A stretch of DNA of 20,960 nucleotides. It comes from Planctomycetota bacterium. GTDB lineage: Bacteria > Planctomycetota > Planctomycetia > Pirellulales > Thermoguttaceae. Numbering within the stretch: position 1 is the first letter of the stretch; each line of letters opens with the position of its first letter. The notes under the pieces were generated by a model. The model saw only the letters and a list, made by a program, of their open reading frames with translations. It ran no database searches and was not told the origin of the DNA. The DNA is taken from positions 1 to 20,960 of the forward strand of contig JAEWUR010000073.1 in assembly GCA_023397045.1 (NCBI GenBank), given 5' to 3'. A program made the translations under genes and the position numbers. Below are positions 15,705-20,960 of this stretch, one piece after another.

Positions 15705-16652
15705 GTGAAACGTTCAGCAAAAGGTCTTAGCCGCCGCGAAGTGTTGGCTGCCGCGATGACGGCCGCCGGCGTCTTGGCTCTCGGAAACCGCGTCGCCCAT
15801 GCAGAAGGATCCGCCTCGGCCAAATCGGCCATGACGATCGGTTGCGGCACGGTTGTCTTTCGCAAATTGCCGTTGAACGAAGCGCTCGACCGGATCCGCC
15901 GAGCTGGATACGAGTATATTGAGACCCAGGCGATCGAAGGTTGGTGTCCGCACGTCGACGTCTGGAAGGACGACCCCGCGGCGTTTCGCCGCACCGTCGA
16001 ACAGGCCGGTTTCAAGGGCGTGACAGCGATCTGGTCGGCCAACGGCGCGATGATTCACGATCCGAAGTGCGTCGAAGGAATCTCGCAGACGATCCGATGG
16101 GCCAAAGAGGCCGGCATTCCGGTGGTGCATGCGGCCGACGGTTGGCGACCGGACGGAATGTCGGATGACGATGTCTTCAAGTTACTCGCGGAACGTCTGC
16201 CCAAGATTCTCGAAACCGCGGAGACGTGCCAAGTTTATGTGGCGATCGAGCCGCACGGCAACTACTCGTTGACCGCCGACGGATTACGCAAAATCCTCGG
16301 GCTTTCGACCTCGAAATGGCTGGGCGTTAACTACGACACCGCGAACGTCTATCGAGCCCCTCTGCCCGGTGCCTATCCATCGCCGCTGTACGGCCGGGCG
16401 GCCGATGAAGTCACGACGCTCAATGCCGTGATCGACTGCGTCGTTCACGTTCATGTGAAGGACGTCGTCGGCACGCCATGCGTGGCGTTGGGCGAGGGCA
16501 GCGTCGACGTTGCCGGATGCGTTCGAGTCTTGAAGCAGCATGGCTATGCGGGCGTCCTGTCGGTCGAAACCGAAGGCAGCGACGACGCTGACCAATCGCA
16601 GCATCAAATCGGGCTGAGCCGGTCGTACCTCAAGGGCCTGCTCGATGCGTAA
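15705..16652 (+). CDS. Tat-exported sugar phosphate isomerase/epimerase-like TIM barrel
   Basis: With the GTG start this protein has 315 residues. It opens with a classical twin-arginine signal: LSRREVL (8-14), a hydrophobic stretch AAAMTAAGVLALG, and an AHA cleavage site at 31-33. The mature part is a metal-dependent TIM barrel with probable ligands Glu182 (AIEPHG), Asp211 (NYDTANV), His250 (HVHVKD) and Glu288 or Glu290 (SVETEG). It is a paralogue of the cytoplasmic protein at 13352-14203. Tat export means it probably folds with its metal in the cytoplasm and works in the periplasm. Together with the oxidoreductase just upstream (57-base gap) it forms the distal part of the sugar block. The substrate is unknown. 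It converges with the glycosidase gene, the two stop codons lying 11 bases apart. Confidence 0.85.
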   Translation: MKRSAKGLSRREVLAAAMTAAGVLALGNRVAHAEGSASAKSAMTIGCGTVVFRKLPLNEALDRIRRAGYEYIETQAIEGWCPHVDVWKDDPAAFRRTVEQAGFKGVTAIWSANGAMIHDPKCVEGISQTIRWAKEAGIPVVHAADGWRPDGMSDDDVFKLLAERLPKILETAETCQVYVAIEPHGNYSLTADGLRKILGLSTSKWLGVNYDTANVYRAPLPGAYPSPLYGRAADEVTTLNAVIDCVVHVHVKDVVGTPCVALGEGSVDVAGCVRVLKQHGYAGVLSVETEGSDDADQSQHQIGLSRSYLKGLLDA

Positions 16653-16663
16653 CGCACTCACGC

Positions 16664-18859
16664 CTATCGACTGCGACGCAGACGGCGCCAGACAAATCCG
16701 CCCAGGCCGAGCGACAAAAAAGACGCCAAGGTTACGGACGACGGTTCCGGTACAACGTGGTAGGTGATTAACGCGGATTCGGCCGCCGAGCCGATCTCGC
16801 AACGAAACCCCTTATCCATCAGTTCGCTGCCGATCACGCGAATCGTCTCTTGCGTGTCGAAGTTGAAAAGCTCGTACCAGGCCGTTGGATCCAGCCCGTG
16901 GAGTTGGAACATCATGCTTGAGACGGGGCTCTGAGAACGCCGAAACGCCTCGACCATGCCGCCGCCTTGGTCGGGACAATCGAATTGCCAGGCCATCCAG
17001 GCGTCTTCCGCTTGGCTATACGGCGTCAGCGGGTAGTAGTCGCCGAGCATGTATTCGCCCGTCGCACGCGCCTCGGCCTGAAGTCGGCGATACTTCTCCC
17101 AATCGGGTCCTTCGGCCGAATCGAGTTCCGCTTGCGGAATCATCAGGTTCAATGCCGGCGACCACATGCTGCGGATGATGTACTTGTCGCTCGTGATGGC
17201 TCCGGTGCCGAAGTAGGGCACCCACGAGGCCAATCCGTAGGTCTGGCATTGCATCGAGGTTGCCGACGCGCCCGGGATGTAGGGGGCGACGATGAAGTCG
17301 CTTCGCCACAGCGGCACCGACCGGCGAAGCGTTTCGAGATCGTTCCGTCGCCCGCCCGAGGCGCAACTGTCGATCTCCAGGTTGGGATGCCGCCGCCGAA
17401 GTTCGTCCCAGAAAGCCAGATAGCCTTGAACGTAGGCGTTTTCCGTTATGCCCTGCCGGCTGGCGGGCTCGGTATCACGCCAAAACGCAAGCGGATCGAT
17501 GTTGAAGTCCTGGCGATAGAGTTCGAAATCTTCCGACGTGATCAACGCATCGATGTGATCGGTCACCCATCGCAACGCTTCCGGATTGCCGAGGTTCAAC
17601 AGCCGGTTCGTTTCGCCAGCGACATTGCTCTGCAAAAGCCATTCGGGATGGTTGTGCGCAAGCCACGTGCCCGGGGCGACTCGTTCGGGCTCGAACCACG
17701 TGATCATCTGCATGCCGTTCGCATGGACGACGTCCGAAAGTTCCTTGACGCCGTTCGGATATCGCACGGGATCGGGCGCCCATGTGCCGGTTTTGGTCCA
17801 ATGGCCGTCGTCGGGATACCAACCGGCGTCGAGCCACCAGTAGTCCGGCTTCGCGTCGTTCCGGACAAACTGCTGGACGTAGCCAATCTCGCCCGCCGCG
17901 GTGCTCTGCATATCGGGATAATTGTTCGACGAGCACATCGCGACCATCGGCTTCATCGGTTGGCCGCCCGCACCGGGCAGACTGTATTCGCGCATCCATC
18001 GTCGCCAGAGGTTTTGCGCCCGGACCGTATCCGAACCCTTCCATGTCTCCATCGCGATCAGTGGCGTTCGGATCTCCTCGCCCGGCTTCAGGCTCAGGTT
18101 CGTCTGTTCCTGGCCGGCCGTGATTTGAAGACCTCGGTCCGCGTCTCGCGTGAACGTCGTGCTCCAACGGCCCGGCCAACCGATGGCCAGCGTCACGCCG
18201 CCGTCCGGCATCGCGAGATTGTAATAGGGAAACGACCCGTCGGTCGGCCTTCCTCCGTTGGGTGCGAAACTCCACGTGCCGCCGCTCGCCAGCATCTGCT
18301 CATAGGGTTTGTAGCCGTTGATCGAGAGCGAATCCCCCTCGACGCCGCGCAACGTGAACTCACCGTCCGCCGATCGCGTCCAGGCCGAGTCCAAGCCGCG
18401 AACGTCTTCGATCAGCGGAGTGTCGCCCGATCCGGTATTGCGAAGGTACGTCGTCCATTCGACGACCGGATGGTTGCCATACTCGATTGCTTCGCAGCGA
18501 ACCTCCAGACCTGTCGCCGGATCGGTCCAAGTGATTTTGTGCTGTGTGCGTCCGGCGTCGAGTTGTACGGTCGCGTCGGTGCGGTTCCAGGTCGGCAGCA
18601 GCGTTGCCGACGACGCGCCGCCGTAGGTGAAGCTGAACGGTTGCGTTTCGCCCAACAGGTGTTGCTGCACCCATTGGCGGTTCTGTTGCAGTTCCTCGGC
18701 CGTCGGCGACACCGCGAGGATCGGCGTCTCCGCCAGCAGTAATACCAGCAACGCGGCGATCGCCTGCAAGGCGCCTCGGCAGATCATTCGGCGATGGACT
18801 CGTAACGCGGTTAGCTGAAGACAATCACGGGCGGCTGATTCATGGTTGCGCGTCTGCAT
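16664..18859 (-). CDS. Secreted GH36-type alpha-galactosidase-like glycosidase with PEP-CTERM anchor
   Basis: This 731-residue protein has an N-terminal signal (hydrophobic core about 29-50 after a long basic n-region), a beta-sandwich region (about 75-280) and a GH36/clan D catalytic barrel (about 300-600). Key parts are WWLDAGWYPDDG (341-352), the nucleophile Asp451 in YRQDFN, CASGGRRNDLET (499-510) and the acid/base Asp521 in WRSD. The C-terminus is a PEP-CTERM tail: VPEPSS at 703-708, a hydrophobic segment and WRRLRRSR at the end, so it is probably processed by an exosortase and held at the cell surface or released. ATG 18859 has AAAGGA eight bases upstream and its own candidate promoter. 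Alpha-galactoside hydrolysis is the likely activity; other alpha-linked substrates of the clan cannot be excluded. Confidence 0.88.
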   Translation of the reverse strand: MQTRNHESAARDCLQLTALRVHRRMICRGALQAIAALLVLLLAETPILAVSPTAEELQQNRQWVQQHLLGETQPFSFTYGGASSATLLPTWNRTDATVQLDAGRTQHKITWTDPATGLEVRCEAIEYGNHPVVEWTTYLRNTGSGDTPLIEDVRGLDSAWTRSADGEFTLRGVEGDSLSINGYKPYEQMLASGGTWSFAPNGGRPTDGSFPYYNLAMPDGGVTLAIGWPGRWSTTFTRDADRGLQITAGQEQTNLSLKPGEEIRTPLIAMETWKGSDTVRAQNLWRRWMREYSLPGAGGQPMKPMVAMCSSNNYPDMQSTAAGEIGYVQQFVRNDAKPDYWWLDAGWYPDDGHWTKTGTWAPDPVRYPNGVKELSDVVHANGMQMITWFEPERVAPGTWLAHNHPEWLLQSNVAGETNRLLNLGNPEALRWVTDHIDALITSEDFELYRQDFNIDPLAFWRDTEPASRQGITENAYVQGYLAFWDELRRRHPNLEIDSCASGGRRNDLETLRRSVPLWRSDFIVAPYIPGASATSMQCQTYGLASWVPYFGTGAITSDKYIIRSMWSPALNLMIPQAELDSAEGPDWEKYRRLQAEARATGEYMLGDYYPLTPYSQAEDAWMAWQFDCPDQGGGMVEAFRRSQSPVSSMMFQLHGLDPTAWYELFNFDTQETIRVIGSELMDKGFRCEIGSAAESALITYHVVPEPSSVTLASFLSLGLGGFVWRRLRRSR

Positions 18860-18892
18860 CGTGCCATTCCTTTTTGTTGAGTACGAAACCTG

Positions 18893-18921
18893 ATTATCTC
18901 AAAACACCGCAAGCCGGACAA
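18893..18921 (-). promoter_or_regulatory. Candidate promoter of the GH36 gene
   Basis: On the minus strand TTGTCC (18916-18921) and GATAAT (18893-18898) are 17 bases apart, matching four and five sigma70 positions. A GTGAATTG half-site like that in the regulator leader lies at 18930-18937, just upstream of the -35 box. Confidence 0.4.
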
Positions 18922-18971
18922 GCGTCAGGGTGAATTGTTGCCGGCTCGAATACACTCGATCGACGGCCGTG

Positions 18972-20021
18972 CTAATCGATTGGCGGGAGGCCGTCTTCGC
19001 GGTGACCGAGGCGGCGGTAGGCCTCGGTGTCGATCGAGTAGCCGACCGTTCGGACCGAGCCGTCGCAATACGACATGTTGAAGCCTTGCGTGTGTGCGCT
19101 GCCGAACGAATGGGCCGCGGGCGTGTCGTTGCCGGGCGTGTCCTGTTCCGGCGGAAACGCCCGGAACGTGCCCGAGCCGTCCACGTAGCCGACCACTCGG
19201 TTCACGTCGTCCTGCATGCCCGTGTACATGCTCCAATCGTCGCCGTAGTCGTAGCCGTCGACGTAATGGTCCGCGTTCATGTACTTCTCGCCGATCAGAA
19301 ACGTGTTCGACGAGCCGTCGGTGATCGCGGCCATCGTCACTTGGCTGTGCATGTAGATGATGCCGTTCGGACGCACGTCGTTCGGATACCACTGGTGCGA
19401 CGGATCGTCGCCCTGTGCGTAGTTCGCGGGCATCAGGGCCCAGACCTCCGGGATTCGGTCGAGCAGGTCGGTCACGCCCATGTTCGCGGCATAGTCGGCT
19501 CGCGCCTCGCCGGGAAGCGTGGTGACGGTCGGCGCGTAGTAGGGTTGGCAACCAGTGCAGATGACCGGGTAGATCGCCGCCGCGCGGCGCGAGGGGCAAT
19601 GGTAGCTCGAAACGGCCGTGACCAATCGTTGGCCGTTGGCCGTCCGTTGTGCGGTGCTGCCCTCGGCCGCGCCGACGCCAAGCGAATAGAGTGCTTCCTG
19701 CTCGACGTAGGGCAACATCGAGAAGACCCAGCCGCCCGGCTGCGGGTTGCCGGCGCCTCGATTCGGGTCGCCGATCCACGCGGGCCCCCAACCGCCGCTC
19801 GGAAAGAACCCATAGCTGCTCTCATGGTTGAGGCAGCCCAAGGCGATCTGCTTCAGATTGTTTTGGCACTGCATCCGGCGAGCCGCCTCGCGCGCGGCCT
19901 GGACCGCCGGCAGCAGCAACGCGATCAAAATGCCGATGATCGTGATGACGACCAACAATTCCACGAGCGTAAAACCGTGTAGGGGCCGGCAAATTGCGTC
20001 TTTCGCAGTCCGGGATCTCAT
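18972..20021 (-). CDS. DUF1559 family protein with type IV pilin-like N-terminus (H-X9-DG protein)
   Basis: This 349-residue protein begins with a prepilin-type leader: [19 protein letters not shown] from Gly16, where a prepilin peptidase would cut between Gly16 and Phe17. A pseudopilin helix follows, with [19 protein letters not shown]. Near the C-terminus His310 is followed nine residues later by Asp-Gly (320-321), the H-X9-DG motif of the DUF1559 family, which is hugely expanded in Planctomycetota. Its job is not established; roles in secretion or the cell envelope are assumed from the pilin-like start. The start codon overlaps the stop of the upstream glycosidase gene as ATGA (20018-20021), so expression of the two is probably coupled. 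Confidence 0.92.
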   Translation of the reverse strand: MRSRTAKDAICRPLHGFTLVELLVVITIIGILIALLLPAVQAAREAARRMQCQNNLKQIALGCLNHESSYGFFPSGGWGPAWIGDPNRGAGNPQPGGWVFSMLPYVEQEALYSLGVGAAEGSTAQRTANGQRLVTAVSSYHCPSRRAAAIYPVICTGCQPYYAPTVTTLPGEARADYAANMGVTDLLDRIPEVWALMPANYAQGDDPSHQWYPNDVRPNGIIYMHSQVTMAAITDGSSNTFLIGEKYMNADHYVDGYDYGDDWSMYTGMQDDVNRVVGYVDGSGTFRAFPPEQDTPGNDTPAAHSFGSAHTQGFNMSYCDGSVRTVGYSIDTEAYRRLGHREDGLPPID

Positions 20022-20960
20022 TGCATCACCTGTTTCACACGCTTCCAGATATATCCTAGCATTACAAATCCGGTTATGACCAATGTGAGCGAGCCGGGCT
20101 CCGGGGTCGTGATGAACATCAGTTCAGAAACGTTGCGTCCGAGCAACGTGACGTTGACCCCGGTGTTCATCAAATCGGATCCCAGCATGGCCCGCGCGGG
20201 ATTCGATCCATCCTCGAACGACAGATGATAGAGCCGATCGGCGTCGAGGCCTTTCAGCAGGATCGTTTCCGTGTCGTTCGGGCTGTCGGGCTTGAAAAGG
20301 AACACGACGCCATTCTGCGTCGACGGATCGTAGTATTCCAAACCGTCCCATGACGTGCCGTCGGGCCGTGGGAGGATGTGGTACATATTGGCGTTTTGCA
20401 CCAACGGCCGAATGCGATCTTCATACGTGGCCTTGCACGATGCGACGGCGTCACGCTCTGCCTCGGTCCAAGGGATGCTGCCGTTTCCGCCGTTCGGTGC
20501 GTCGATAATCCATTCGGGAGCGCCCATGCACATCGAGCGGAAGGCGTATTTCATTCCGGCAATTCCTTCGGGTCGAAAACTGCCGTCCACGCTGCCGATG
20601 CACGCCTCCAATTGCATGGGATGGAACGCGAACGAACTGTCATAGAAGACCTGGCGCACCTCCAAGACGGAGTAATTGTCGGAGCCGAATATCTTCGAGC
20701 TTCGCTTCATCGCGCCATAGTCCTTGATCCGGCCGCCGCTCGAGCAGTTCTCCCATTCGAAGTTGGGAATCTCGGCCGCGAGTTGGTCGACCATATCGTA
20801 GAAACCCTTGACGGACCAATAGTCCGAGGTGACCACGGCACCGGACGTATTATCCGACCGCCAGAGGTCGGCGCCGTATTCCTGAAACAACTTTCTAATT
20901 CGGTTGGCGCGGACAGCGCGGCCCTCGTCGGTCGTCATGTCGGCATTGTCCGACCAATAC
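20018..20960 (-). CDS. GH36-like glycosidase with PEP-CTERM, C-terminal part (5' end outside window)
   Basis: The frame runs off the right edge; the methionine at 20938 is internal because coding sequence continues beyond it. About 313 residues are visible. [11 protein letters not shown] resembles the nucleophile strand of clan D alpha-galactosidases, [18 protein letters not shown] the substrate-binding loop, and FGSDNYS the acid/base region. A small C-terminal beta domain follows, then TTPEPGS, a hydrophobic stretch and the basic end WKRVKQVMQ, a PEP-CTERM sorting tail. It resembles the neighbouring enzyme at 16664-18859 in layout but not closely in sequence, so it may act on a different linkage. 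It is the upstream partner of the DUF1559 gene. GH36-like is the best guess; a related clan D family is possible. Confidence 0.75.
   Translation of the reverse strand, partial: YWSDNADMTTDEGRAVRANRIRKLFQEYGADLWRSDNTSGAVVTSDYWSVKGFYDMVDQLAAEIPNFEWENCSSGGRIKDYGAMKRSSKIFGSDNYSVLEVRQVFYDSSFAFHPMQLEACIGSVDGSFRPEGIAGMKYAFRSMCMGAPEWIIDAPNGGNGSIPWTEAERDAVASCKATYEDRIRPLVQNANMYHILPRPDGTSWDGLEYYDPSTQNGVVFLFKPDSPNDTETILLKGLDADRLYHLSFEDGSNPARAMLGSDLMNTGVNVTLLGRNVSELMFITTPEPGSLTLVITGFVMLGYIWKRVKQVMQ

Noticed and set aside
16967..18742. Open frame of 591 codons on the + strand opposite the GH36 gene
   Set aside because: It is the antisense shadow of a gene with catalytic motifs and a sorting tail.

Overview
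The window looks like a piece of a planctomycete chromosome, most likely a fermentative or facultatively anaerobic member of the Planctomycetia. The main markers are a DUF1559 pseudopilin-like protein with a C-terminal H-X9-DG motif, two secreted glycosidases ending in PEP-CTERM anchors, Tat-exported sugar isomerase/epimerase and Gfo/Idh/MocA genes, and an OleC-like ligase. The DNA is GC-rich. No RNA genes, insertion sequences, CRISPR arrays or phage genes were seen.

Left edge (1-930, + strand): the 3' part of an OleC-like AMP-dependent ligase. It converges on the next block, and a short hairpin contains both stop codons.

Redox block (946-11863, all on the - strand, so transcribed right to left): rex, hydC, hydB, adhE, hydA, a group C-like sensory [FeFe] hydrogenase (hydS-like), and a SpoIIE/PP2C phosphatase. 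Most junctions overlap or nearly touch, which points to one operon. HydABC looks like a trimeric, probably electron-bifurcating, NADH/ferredoxin-dependent hydrogenase. AdhE turns acetyl-CoA into ethanol using NADH. Rex senses NADH/NAD+. The operon therefore joins two NADH sinks (H2 and ethanol) to an NADH sensor and to a likely H2 sensor with a phosphatase output. This is the most interesting system in the window. adhE lies between hydB and hydA, and a sensor/phosphatase pair closes the operon.

Divergent control region (11864-12221): a candidate rex promoter overlaps an unusual cluster of CGATA/TATCG repeats. A good sigma70-type promoter fires the other way, and a dyad operator-like site lies in its leader.

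Sugar block (12222-16652, + strand): a regulator with a GntR-type helix-turn-helix and a LacI-type sensor domain, a cytosolic sugar isomerase/epimerase, a Gfo/Idh/MocA oxidoreductase, and a Tat-exported paralogue of the isomerase. This suggests oxidation and isomerisation of a sugar on both sides of the membrane.

Right part (16664-20960, - strand): a full-length GH36-type alpha-galactosidase-like enzyme with PEP-CTERM, a DUF1559 protein, and the C-terminal part of a second GH36-like PEP-CTERM enzyme that runs off the window. These enzymes plausibly release the sugar used by the sugar block.
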